Positions 1-5,525 of a stretch of 5,545 nucleotides of DNA are shown in pieces; positions within the stretch are counted from its first letter, which is position 1, and each line of letters starts with the position of its first letter. Below the pieces are notes generated by a model that saw only the letters and a list, made by a program, of their open reading frames with translations, made no database searches and had not been told where the DNA came from. This DNA comes from Actinomycetes bacterium (GTDB taxonomy: Bacteria; Actinomycetota; Actinomycetes; Streptosporangiales; Streptosporangiaceae): assembly GCA_023425615.1 (NCBI GenBank), contig JAFACJ010000945.1, positions 1 through 5,545 of the forward strand. Reading direction: 5' to 3'. The translations under genes were made by a program, and so were the position numbers.

Positions 1-644
1 CCGGAGTAGACCGAGCCCTCCGGGTCGGCGCCCACCACCTCGACCCTGCCGCCGGAGACCTCCTTGAGGTAGCGGCCCGCGCCGGTGATGGTGCCGCCGG
101 TGCCGATCCCGGCGACGAAATGGGTGATCCGCCCCTCGGTCTGCTCCCAGATCTCCGGTCCCGTGCTCAGATAGTGCGAGCCGGGGTTCTCGGGGTTGGC
201 GTACTGGTCGGGTTTCCAGGCGCCGGGGATCTCCCGCGCCAGCCGGTCGGACACCGAGTAGTAGGAGTCGGGGTGGTCGGGCGCGACGGCGGTGGGGCAG
301 ACGATCACCTCGGCGCCGTAGGCGCGCAGCACGTTGACCTTGTCGGAGGCGACCTTGTCCGGCACGACGAAGACGCACCGGTAGCCGCGTTCCTGTGCGA
401 CGATCGCCAGCCCGACGCCGGTGTTCCCGGAGGTCGGCTCGACGATCGTCCCGCCGGGCCGCAGCGCGCCCGAGGACTCCGCCGCGTCGATCATCCGCAC
501 CGCGATCCTGTCCTTCACCGAGCCGCCGGGGTTGAAGTACTCGACCTTGGCGATCACCTGGCCCGGAACCCCCTCGGCCACCCGGCGGAGCCGGACGAGA
601 GGGGTGTTGCCCATCAAAGGGATGAGTGACTCATATACCTGCAC
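1..644 (-). CDS. cbs: cystathionine beta-synthase, PLP-dependent (partial, 3' end outside the window)
   Basis: Condenses serine (or O-acetylserine) with homocysteine to cystathionine in the cytoplasm, the first step of transsulfuration. The first 214 residues are visible. They show the fold-type II PLP motifs in order: GNTPLVRL (residues 12-19), NPGGSVKDR with the probable Schiff-base Lys44, EPTSGNTG (69-76) with the substrate-loop Asn74, and the phosphate-binding glycine loop GTGGT (181-185). The stretch from about 95 to 165, including SYYSVSDRL and WKPDQYANPENP, follows actinobacterial Cbs rather than CysK. There is no N-terminal haem domain. The C-terminal CBS-domain pair expected in the full protein (about 460 residues in the family) lies beyond position 1. 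I chose the GTG start at 644 because AAGGA sits 6 nt upstream and the protein then begins just before the conserved core. The gene is divergent from the esterase gene. The main alternative is a cysteine synthase, which I consider less likely. Confidence 0.93.
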   Translation of the reverse strand, partial: MQVYESLIPLMGNTPLVRLRRVAEGVPGQVIAKVEYFNPGGSVKDRIAVRMIDAAESSGALRPGGTIVEPTSGNTGVGLAIVAQERGYRCVFVVPDKVASDKVNVLRAYGAEVIVCPTAVAPDHPDSYYSVSDRLAREIPGAWKPDQYANPENPGSHYLSTGPEIWEQTEGRITHFVAGIGTGGTITGAGRYLKEVSGGRVEVVGADPEGSVYS

Positions 645-794
645 GGGACGTCCTTGTCTTGCAAGTCAGTAAAAATGGGAATACCCGATATGTTTCCTGT
701 CCGTTTCAACCCGTGTTTCCGTCCGCGAGCATCACCAGCGCTCGGATAGATTCCGTTTTCGACATTAACCCAGTCGTCGGGGGTGAGCGAGCGC
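645..794. promoter_or_regulatory. divergent intergenic region between cbs and the esterase
   Basis: This 150-bp gap is clearly more AT-rich than the flanking genes and must hold the promoters of both divergent genes. On the minus strand it contains TTGAAA (plus coordinates 704-709), a weak -35 candidate for cbs, and GGGTAT (682-687), which resembles the -10 element of actinobacterial stress sigma factors, but the spacings are not convincing. On the plus strand TAGATT (747-752) fits a TANNNT -10 pattern without a recognisable -35. The run GGGGGTGAG (779-787) is the likely ribosome binding site of the esterase. I can place no promoter firmly and see no riboswitch-like structure. Confidence 0.35.
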
Positions 795-1802
795 ATGCTG
801 AGGGCTCTGACCACACGTCGTATCGCGACGGCCGCGGCTCTGGGGAGCGGCGGCCTCACCGTCCTCGGCGGCCTCACCTTCGCCCTCCTGGTGGCCGAGG
901 CCAGGCTCGCCCGGAAGATCATCCAGGGCTCCGCCAGCCTGCTGCCGCCGACCACCGACGGCCTCTACGGCGGATGGCTGCCCGGCGAACCGCTGTCCTT
1001 CGCGATGCTGGGCGACTCCACCGCCGCCGGGATCGGTGTCGATGAACCCGAGGAGACCGCGGCCGGGCTGCTGGCCGCCGGGCTGTCGGCGAGCGCGGGC
1101 CGCCCGGTCAGGCTGAGCAACGTGGCGGTCTCCGGATCCCGCTCCGAGGCGCTGGCCGAGCAGGTCGAGTTGGCCCTGAAGGCCGAGCCCGAGATCGCGG
1201 TGATCATGATCGGCGCCAATGACGTGACCGGCAGGGTCCCGCCCGCCGAGTCCGTCCGGCATCTGGAGAACGCGGTGATGCGGCTGAGCGAGACCGGCTG
1301 CCGCGTCGTCGTGGGCACCTGCCCCGACCTCGGCTCCGTCGAGCCCCTCATGCAGCCGCTGCGCTGGATCGCCCAGCGCGCCAGTCGCCAGTTGGCGGCC
1401 GCGCAGACCGTGGTGGTGGTGCGGGCCGGCGGGCGCACGGTGTCCCTCGGCGACCTGCTGGGCCGCGACTTCGCCATCGAGCCCGGCGAGTTCTTCTCCC
1501 AGGATCGTTACCATCCGTCTGCGCGAGGTTACGGTGCGGCGGCGGCGGCCCTGCTACCTTCGGTCTCAGCCGCGCTGGGCCTCGAACCCGAGGCACGGTT
1601 CGGCGAGGGAGTCCTGCCCATCTACCTGGCGGCGGCCTCGGCCGCCGAGAAGCCCGGCACCGAGGTGACGGCGCGGGGCGGCGACGGCATGTCCCGCTGG
1701 GTCACGCTGCTGCGCCGCACGGGTGGCGCGGGCAGCGCCGCTCCCGCCCGTTCCGCGCCGGACGGCTCCGCCGTGCCCGAGGTGGCGCCCGGCGCGGTCT
1801 AG
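795..1802 (+). CDS. SGNH/GDSL-type esterase with N-terminal membrane anchor
   Basis: Predicted serine hydrolase (esterase or lipase-like) held at the outer face of the membrane. With the ATG at 795 the protein has 335 residues. A basic start (MLRALTTRR) leads into a hydrophobic segment at about 10-35, a signal peptide or signal anchor. The SGNH blocks follow in order: FAMLGDSTAAG with nucleophile Ser75, SNVAVSGSRS with Gly114, IGAND with Asn142, and DRYHPSARG with Asp237 and His240, completing the catalytic triad. The last 50 or so residues are Ala/Gly/Pro-rich and probably disordered. The GTG at 783 would add four residues, but it has no Shine-Dalgarno, whereas GGTGA at 782-786 suits the ATG at 795. 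From memory, the mycobacterial homologue is Rv1075c, described as a GDSL esterase. The lipoprotein gene follows after 41 bp, probably in the same operon. The natural substrate cannot be told from the sequence. Confidence 0.87.
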   Translation: MLRALTTRRIATAAALGSGGLTVLGGLTFALLVAEARLARKIIQGSASLLPPTTDGLYGGWLPGEPLSFAMLGDSTAAGIGVDEPEETAAGLLAAGLSASAGRPVRLSNVAVSGSRSEALAEQVELALKAEPEIAVIMIGANDVTGRVPPAESVRHLENAVMRLSETGCRVVVGTCPDLGSVEPLMQPLRWIAQRASRQLAAAQTVVVVRAGGRTVSLGDLLGRDFAIEPGEFFSQDRYHPSARGYGAAAAALLPSVSAALGLEPEARFGEGVLPIYLAAASAAEKPGTEVTARGGDGMSRWVTLLRRTGGAGSAAPARSAPDGSAVPEVAPGAV

Positions 1803-1843
1803 AGCCGAACGCCGCCTTCCCCGCCCCGCCTGGAGTCCGCCCC

Positions 1844-3184
1844 ATGTCCTCGCCCTCGACCGCCCGCAGGCGGCTACTCTCCGCGTCCGCCTGGCTACTC
1901 CTGATCTCCGGGTGCTCCCACGCCCCCGGGCCCGACGTCGCGCACGCCGCCGAGGACTGGACCGACACCAAGGTGAACGTGGCCGGCAGGCCGGTCATCG
2001 GCTCGGGCGTCGTCGCGGTCACCGGAGTGCGTCCCGCCGGGATGCTGGAGACCGCCGTCGACGACGCCGCCACCGGGCGCAGGCTGTGGACCGGCCCCGC
2101 CACGATGGCGGGGCGGCTGCCCGGCATGGGCGTGCAGCCGCCGGCCATCGCCGGGACCTCCGTCGTGGCGCTGGAGCCGCGGACCGACGGGCAGTGGAAG
2201 GCGATGCTCGTCGCCCGCGACGCCAAGACCGGCAAGCAGGTGTGGGCGCGGGGCGTGGACTCCACGTTCGGTCCGGTGGCCTGCGGCGAGAACGTGTGCC
2301 TGTCGGAGTCGACGGCCAGCAGGAATCCCCGGTTCGTGGTGCTCGAAGGCGACACCGGGCGGGTGCTGTGGCGGCTGCGCGGCCTGGCCGAGGTCGAGCA
2401 CGCCGACCGCGACCGCGTCGTGGTCTTCCGGATGGCCAAGCGCCCGGTCCTCGCCGCGCTCTCGGCGGACGCCGGCCGGCCGCTGTGGTCGTTCCCGGTG
2501 GAGGACGCGGTCGGATCCGGCGTCGACCTGTCGGGCGGCTGGTCGTTCGGCTCCGCGGGCGACCTCCTCCTCGGCAGCATCGCGCCGGCCCGGCGCGGCG
2601 GGTCGCTGTCGGCGTACGGCTTCTTCGCGCTGCGCCTGTCGGACGGCTCCCCGGTGTGGGCGCATCCGCGGCAGCTGCGGATCTACCCCAGCCCCAACCC
2701 CGCCGTCGGCCTGGTCACCCGCGAGGTGGGCGCCTCGGGCGGCTACCGCGGCTTCACCCGGATCGACGCCCGCACCGGCCGCAGGCTCGCCTCCGTCCCC
2801 GCCTCGGCCGTGCCCTCGGGCTCCTCCTGGTGGCTGTCCTTCTCCTCGGACCTGACGTCCCTGGGCTTCTGGGTCCCCGATCAGCCCGGCTCGGCCTTCG
2901 AGTTCCGCGGCGCGGGCGCCGTCCCCCTCAAGGAACTGCGCGCGTGGTCCTTCTGCACCACCTCCCCCAAGCCGCTGCGCCTGGCCGGAGGGGCGTCCGG
3001 TTTCTTCCCGGTGGCTCCCCTGTGCGCCTACGAGCTGTCCACCGGCCGCCGCGTCTCGGACTCCGGCCCCCCGCCCATCTGGTACACCGGCTCCTCCGAC
3101 GGCGTCCGCGCCTGGCGCGACGAGCACGGCGCCCTCCACGGCATCCGCGACACCACAGGCACCGCCCCGGGCATGTACGGCTAA
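1844..3184 (+). CDS. lipoprotein with PQQ-like beta-propeller repeats
   Basis: Predicted extracytoplasmic lipoprotein of 446 residues, function unknown. The N-terminus has a basic region (ARRRLL, residues 7-12, also compatible with a twin-arginine motif), a hydrophobic stretch and a lipobox ISGC with the lipidated Cys24. The mature part carries repeated strand-end motifs of the PQQ/WD-like type: DAATGRRLW (74-82), DAKTGKQVW (126-134), GDTGRVLW (169-176), ADAGRPLW (208-215), SDGSPVW (266-272), DARTGRRL (308-315) and LSTGRRV (398-404). About seven repeats suggest a seven- or eight-bladed propeller. Cys147/Cys152 and Cys371/Cys394 could form disulfides. No quinone-ligand or dehydrogenase signature is recognisable, so a scaffold or binding role is more likely than an enzyme. 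The start is supported by TGGAG at 1831-1835, 8 nt before the ATG. It follows the esterase closely, so the two may work together at the cell surface; that link is inference. Confidence 0.85.
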   Translation: MSSPSTARRRLLSASAWLLLISGCSHAPGPDVAHAAEDWTDTKVNVAGRPVIGSGVVAVTGVRPAGMLETAVDDAATGRRLWTGPATMAGRLPGMGVQPPAIAGTSVVALEPRTDGQWKAMLVARDAKTGKQVWARGVDSTFGPVACGENVCLSESTASRNPRFVVLEGDTGRVLWRLRGLAEVEHADRDRVVVFRMAKRPVLAALSADAGRPLWSFPVEDAVGSGVDLSGGWSFGSAGDLLLGSIAPARRGGSLSAYGFFALRLSDGSPVWAHPRQLRIYPSPNPAVGLVTREVGASGGYRGFTRIDARTGRRLASVPASAVPSGSSWWLSFSSDLTSLGFWVPDQPGSAFEFRGAGAVPLKELRAWSFCTTSPKPLRLAGGASGFFPVAPLCAYELSTGRRVSDSGPPPIWYTGSSDGVRAWRDEHGALHGIRDTTGTAPGMYG

Positions 3185-3186
3185 GA

Positions 3187-3200
3187 CCACCCCGAGGTGG
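3187..3200 (+). terminator. short hairpin after the lipoprotein stop, possible weak terminator
   Basis: CCACC at 3187-3191 pairs perfectly with GGTGG at 3196-3200 around the tetraloop CCGA, 2 nt after the TAA stop. It is followed by a pyrimidine run (CCCTCTTCCCC) rather than a clean T tract. The position suits the end of the esterase/lipoprotein transcript, but a 5-bp stem is small and termination may be incomplete. Confidence 0.35.
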
Positions 3201-3218
3201 CCCTCTTCCCCAAGGGAT

Positions 3219-3247
3219 TTCTAGAATCTTGTCCTAGAACAGGATTA
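3219..3247. promoter_or_regulatory. overlapping CTAG-containing inverted repeats upstream of the thiolase
   Basis: This AT-rich stretch holds TTCTAGAA (3219-3226), a direct repeat CTAGAA (3221-3226 and 3234-3239), and an imperfect palindrome in which AATCTTGT (3226-3233) faces ACAGGATT (3240-3247) across 6 nt, with 7 of 8 positions matching. The TAGAAC half-site resembles half-sites of TetR-family regulators of lipid catabolism such as KstR, but the full consensus is not present. It is probably part of the promoter/operator of the thiolase gene. I could not assign a convincing -35/-10 pair. Confidence 0.35.
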
Positions 3248-3249
3248 GA

Positions 3250-3279
3250 GTACTCACCGGTAACTTACCGCCGGAGTAC
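3250..3279. promoter_or_regulatory. nested palindrome, candidate operator of the thiolase gene
   Basis: GTACTC (3250-3255) faces GAGTAC (3274-3279). Between them lies a perfect inverted repeat CGGTAA-C-TTACCG (3258-3270) with a single central base. The size and symmetry suit a dimeric repressor of the TetR type, and ACCGGTAA-like sites are common before acyl-CoA metabolism genes in actinobacteria (family knowledge, not checked here). It lies 25 bp before the ATG and just upstream of the ribosome binding site, so binding here, or a hairpin in the leader RNA, could control the thiolase. TAACTT (3261-3266) inside it could serve as a -10 element. Confidence 0.42.
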
Positions 3280-3304
3280 CCGTCCCTCCAGAGAAGAGGA
3301 ATCC

Positions 3305-4525
3305 ATGCCCGAGGCAGTCATCGTCGCGACAGCCCGCTCCCCCATCGGACGCGCCTTCAAGGGATCGCTCAAGGACCTGCGCGCGGACGACCTCGCCGCG
3401 AGCATGGTCTCCGCCGCCCTGGCGAAGGTCCCCCAGCTCGACCCCAACACCATCGACGACCTCCTGCTCGGCTGCGGTCTGCCCGGCGGCGTCCAGGGCT
3501 ACAACATGGCGCGCGTCGTGGCGGTGCTGCTCGGCCTGGACACCGTTCCCGGCGCGACCGTCACCCGGTACTGCTCCTCGTCGCTGCAGACCACCCGGAT
3601 GGCCTTCCACGCCATCAAGTCCGGTGAGGCCGACGTCATCGTCTCCGCTGGCGTCGAGCACGTCTCCGGCTTCGCCCTCGGCAACTCCGACAGCCTGCCG
3701 AACACCAAGAACGACAAGTTCCTGCCCGCCAAGCACCGCACCGACAAGCTGGCCGAGGGCGGACAGGCCTGGACCGACCCCCGCGAGGACGGCATCCTGC
3801 CGGACATCTACATCGCGATGGGCCAGACCGCCGAGAACGTCGCGAGCCTGAAGGGCGTCTCCCGGCAGCGCCAGGACGAGTTCGGCGTCCGCTCCCAGAA
3901 CCTCGCGGAGCAGGCCATCGCCAACGGCTTCTGGGCCACCGACATCACCCCCGTCACGCTGCCCGACGGCACCGTCGTCAGCAAGGACGACGGCCCCCGC
4001 GCCGGCACCACCTACGAGGCCGTCTCCCAGCTCAAGCCGGTCTTCCGCCCCGACGGCACCGTCACCGCCGGCAACTGCTGCCCGCTGAACGACGGCGCCG
4101 CCGCCCTCGTCGTCATGAGCGACACCAAGGCCGCCGAGCTGGGCATCACCCCGCTCGCCCGGATCGTCAGCACCGGCGTCTCCGGCCTCTCCCCCGAGAT
4201 CATGGGCCTCGGCCCGGTCGAGGCCAGCAAGAAGGCGCTGGCCCTGGCCGGCCTGACCATCGACGACATCGACCTGGTGGAGATCAACGAGGCGTTCGCC
4301 GCCCAGGTCCTGCCCTCGGCCGACGAGCTGGGCATCGACATCGACACCAAGCTCAACGTCAACGGCGGCGCCATCGCCGTCGGCCACCCCTTCGGCATGA
4401 CGGGCGCCCGTATCGCCAGCACCCTCATCAACGGCCTCAGGTTCCACGACAAGCAGTTCGGTCTGGAGACCATGTGAGTCGGCGGCGGCCAGGGCATGGC
4501 GATGATCATCGAGCGCCTCTCCTGA
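3305..4525 (+). CDS. thiolase (acetyl-CoA acyltransferase, FadA3-like), probable selenoprotein with in-frame TGA at 4475-4477
   Basis: Cytoplasmic thiolase that makes or cleaves 3-ketoacyl-CoA. Read through the TGA at 4475-4477, it has 406 residues, normal for the family. The motifs are VTRYCSSSLQT with the acyl-accepting Cys90, AGNCCPLNDGAAA (255-267), EINEAF (326-331) with Asn328, and GGAIAVGHPFG with His361. Thiolases end in a GLETMCVGGGQGMAM-like motif whose Cys (Cys378 in the Zoogloea enzyme) is the acid/base. Here GLETM is followed by TGA (codon 391), then VGGGQGMAM and IIERLS and a stop at 4523-4525. Selenocysteine at the catalytic position is therefore the best reading. Stopping at 4477 would leave 390 residues without that residue. 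The four other Cys codons are TGC, so one base change from TGC would give TGA, and a nonsense mutation or base-call error remains possible. The ATG at 3305 has AGAGGA 4 nt upstream and matches the family N-terminus MPEAVIVATARSPIG. The upstream GTG at 3197 would read through the operator-like palindromes. Confidence 0.85.
4478..4520 (+). promoter_or_regulatory. candidate bacterial SECIS stem-loop downstream of the in-frame TGA
   Basis: In bacteria SelB reads a stem-loop located just after the UGA, with the apical loop usually about 16-37 nt downstream and a G among the first two loop bases. Here CGAT (4500-4503) pairs with ATCG (4508-4511) around the loop GATC (4504-4507), which begins after 26 intervening bases and starts with G. 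A lower stem can form between GGGC (4492-4495) and GCCT (4515-4518, one G-U pair), separated by a 4 x 3 internal loop. The element lies inside the codons of the conserved C-terminus, so part of its sequence is fixed by the protein. It was folded by eye, without energies. A competing GGCG/CGCC stem (4498-4501 with 4514-4517) is also possible. Confidence 0.42.
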
Positions 4526-4537
4526 TTCTTTGCGCGC

Positions 4538-4593
4538 CGAGACTGCGCACAGATCGCTTTTTCACGAGATTTCGCGATCTGTGCGCAGTCTCG
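4538..4593. repeat. left 56-bp palindrome of the nuclease cassette
   Basis: CGAGACTGCGCACAGATC (4538-4555) is perfectly complementary to 4576-4593 across a 20-nt spacer. The pairing extends inward by two more base pairs (GC at 4556-4557 with GC at 4574-4575), giving a 20-bp stem. It starts 12 nt after the read-through stop of the thiolase, and its right arm encodes most of the last ten residues of the nuclease. A transcript from either side would form a very stable hairpin, so it may also end both convergent transcripts, although no T tract follows either arm. Confidence 0.85.
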
Positions 4594-5431
4594 ATCGCCA
4601 GGCGTGGGCGAGTCGGTCGAGGATGTCGGCCGCCGAGTTGCCACGCACGGCCCGGACACGCGACCAGCCGAGCGCGACGAGATCCTCCGAGCGGATGACG
4701 TCGTAGCGGTATTGGACCGGGTCGAGACGGTGGTGTTCGCCGTCGTACTCCAGAGCCACCATCAGTTCCGGCCAGCCCATGTCGAGGTAGTACTTTCGGC
4801 GGCCGTCGGGGCTGACCACCGGGATCTGCGTCTGCGGCGGTGGGTATCCGGCGCGAATCACCAGCAGCCGCACCCACGTCTCCTTCGGCGAAGCGGCGCC
4901 CGGGTCGTAGAGGTCGAGGGCCCGTTCGAGTAGGCGCAACCCCCGTTTCCCGGGATGTTGCCGGGCAACGGCGTGGATATCGGCTGCGCTCAGGCCTGTC
5001 GCGTTGCCGAGTGCGTCGAGGCGGGCGACCGCCTCACCCAGTGGTTTTCGGCGGCCGAGGTCGAATGCGGTGCGCGCCGGTGTCGTCATCCGGAATGTGG
5101 CCGTCCGGAACGACTCCCCTGGACGCAACCGCATATCGAAGGTGCGCAGACCGGGTGGGGTGCGGGAGTTCGGCCAGATCAGCTCGATCGGGGCATCGTC
5201 GTCGACCCATTTGGCGCCGTGCAGCGCCGACGCGGTCAACCCCGCGATGATGCCCAGGCGATGCGTCCACAGCCAGGCCGCGGTGGCCCGCTGCCGCAGC
5301 GACGGCTGAAGACTGTTCGGTATGTAGACATCCGGGTACAGCGCGGTGAAGCGGGTGCGCAGGTCGTACTTGCGCACCAGGCCGCGCTCGAGCGCCTCAC
5401 TGCCGATGAAGGGTTCGTCGAGATAGCTCAT
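4562..5431 (-). CDS. DUF559/Vsr-like endonuclease-fold protein with AbiEi-like N-terminal region
   Basis: A 289-residue protein of a type that is widespread in actinobacteria and often annotated as a DUF559 or endonuclease-domain protein. The N-terminal part (about 1-40) resembles the winged-helix start of AbiEi-type antitoxins, and a middle region (about 45-130) contains TASALHGAKW and TTPARTAFDLGRR, typical of that group. The C-terminal domain carries a Vsr/PD-(D/E)xK-like pattern: SPKE with Glu184, YLDMGWPE with Asp217, and VALEYDGEHHR with Glu228 and His233/His234. These are the probable metal-binding and catalytic residues, so nuclease activity is plausible but unproven. I chose the ATG at 5431. 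A GTG at 5482 would add 17 residues, lies inside the right palindrome and has no ribosome binding site. No partner toxin or antitoxin gene is present. The gene converges on the thiolase, with 36 bp between their stops, and is enclosed by paired palindromes. Confidence 0.85.
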   Translation of the reverse strand: MSYLDEPFIGSEALERGLVRKYDLRTRFTALYPDVYIPNSLQPSLRQRATAAWLWTHRLGIIAGLTASALHGAKWVDDDAPIELIWPNSRTPPGLRTFDMRLRPGESFRTATFRMTTPARTAFDLGRRKPLGEAVARLDALGNATGLSAADIHAVARQHPGKRGLRLLERALDLYDPGAASPKETWVRLLVIRAGYPPPQTQIPVVSPDGRRKYYLDMGWPELMVALEYDGEHHRLDPVQYRYDVIRSEDLVALGWSRVRAVRGNSAADILDRLAHAWRSRLRTDREIS

Positions 5432-5469
5432 GGCAGCCACTCTCGGCGCCGGTCGACCCTGCACCCCAC

Positions 5470-5525
5470 CGAAACTGCTCACAGATCGAAATCTGTGGAT
5501 GAATTCGGATCTGTGAGCAGTTTCG
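5470..5525. repeat. right 56-bp palindrome of the nuclease cassette
   Basis: CGAAACTGCTCACAGATC (5470-5487) is perfectly complementary to 5508-5525 across a 20-nt spacer, with one further outer pair (5469 with 5526). It differs from the left copy at arm positions 4 and 10, and both changes are compensated in the opposite arm. A competing hairpin is nested in it: CACAGAT (5480-5486) pairs with ATCTGTG (5491-5497) around the loop CGAA, and it cannot form together with the long stem. It lies 38 bp upstream of the nuclease start, where it could overlap that gene's promoter or leader RNA. Confidence 0.85.

Noticed and set aside
120..629. Plus-strand open frame opposite cbs
   Set aside because: It is an antisense shadow. 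The minus strand encodes the clear PLP-enzyme sequence.
765..1514. Minus-strand open frame opposite the esterase
   Set aside because: Low-complexity sequence with no motif. The plus strand has the complete SGNH block series.
1895..3190. Long minus-strand open frame opposite the lipoprotein
   Set aside because: Composition is Gly/Ala/Arg-rich without recognisable motifs. It is a shadow of the real gene.
1723..3237. Long open frame overlapping the lipoprotein on the plus strand
   Set aside because: The translation is Arg/Pro/Ala-rich low-complexity sequence, as expected from a shifted frame in GC-rich DNA. The lipoprotein frame has a signal peptide and repeats.
3197..3304. GTG start at 3197 extending the thiolase by 36 residues
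   Set aside because: The extension has no family-like sequence, covers the palindromic operator-like region and lacks a ribosome binding site. The ATG at 3305 has one and begins with the conserved MPEAVIVATARSPIG.
3254..4447. Long minus-strand open frame opposite the thiolase
   Set aside because: It is an antisense shadow with Gly/Val/Asp-rich low-complexity sequence. The opposite strand has all the thiolase motifs.
4475..4477. Reading the thiolase as a simple truncated gene or pseudogene
   Set aside because: No other lesion is present, and the conserved C-terminal codons continue in frame to a normal stop. A recent nonsense mutation remains possible, but the exact coincidence with the catalytic Cys favours selenocysteine.
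4538..4593. Explaining the left palindrome as only a bidirectional terminator
   Set aside because: A terminator alone would not explain the matching palindrome at the other, upstream end of the nuclease gene, and no T tract follows either arm. A secondary terminator role is still possible.
5432..5482. GTG start at 5482 for the nuclease
   Set aside because: It lies inside the right palindrome and has no Shine-Dalgarno. The added 17 residues do not look like family sequence.
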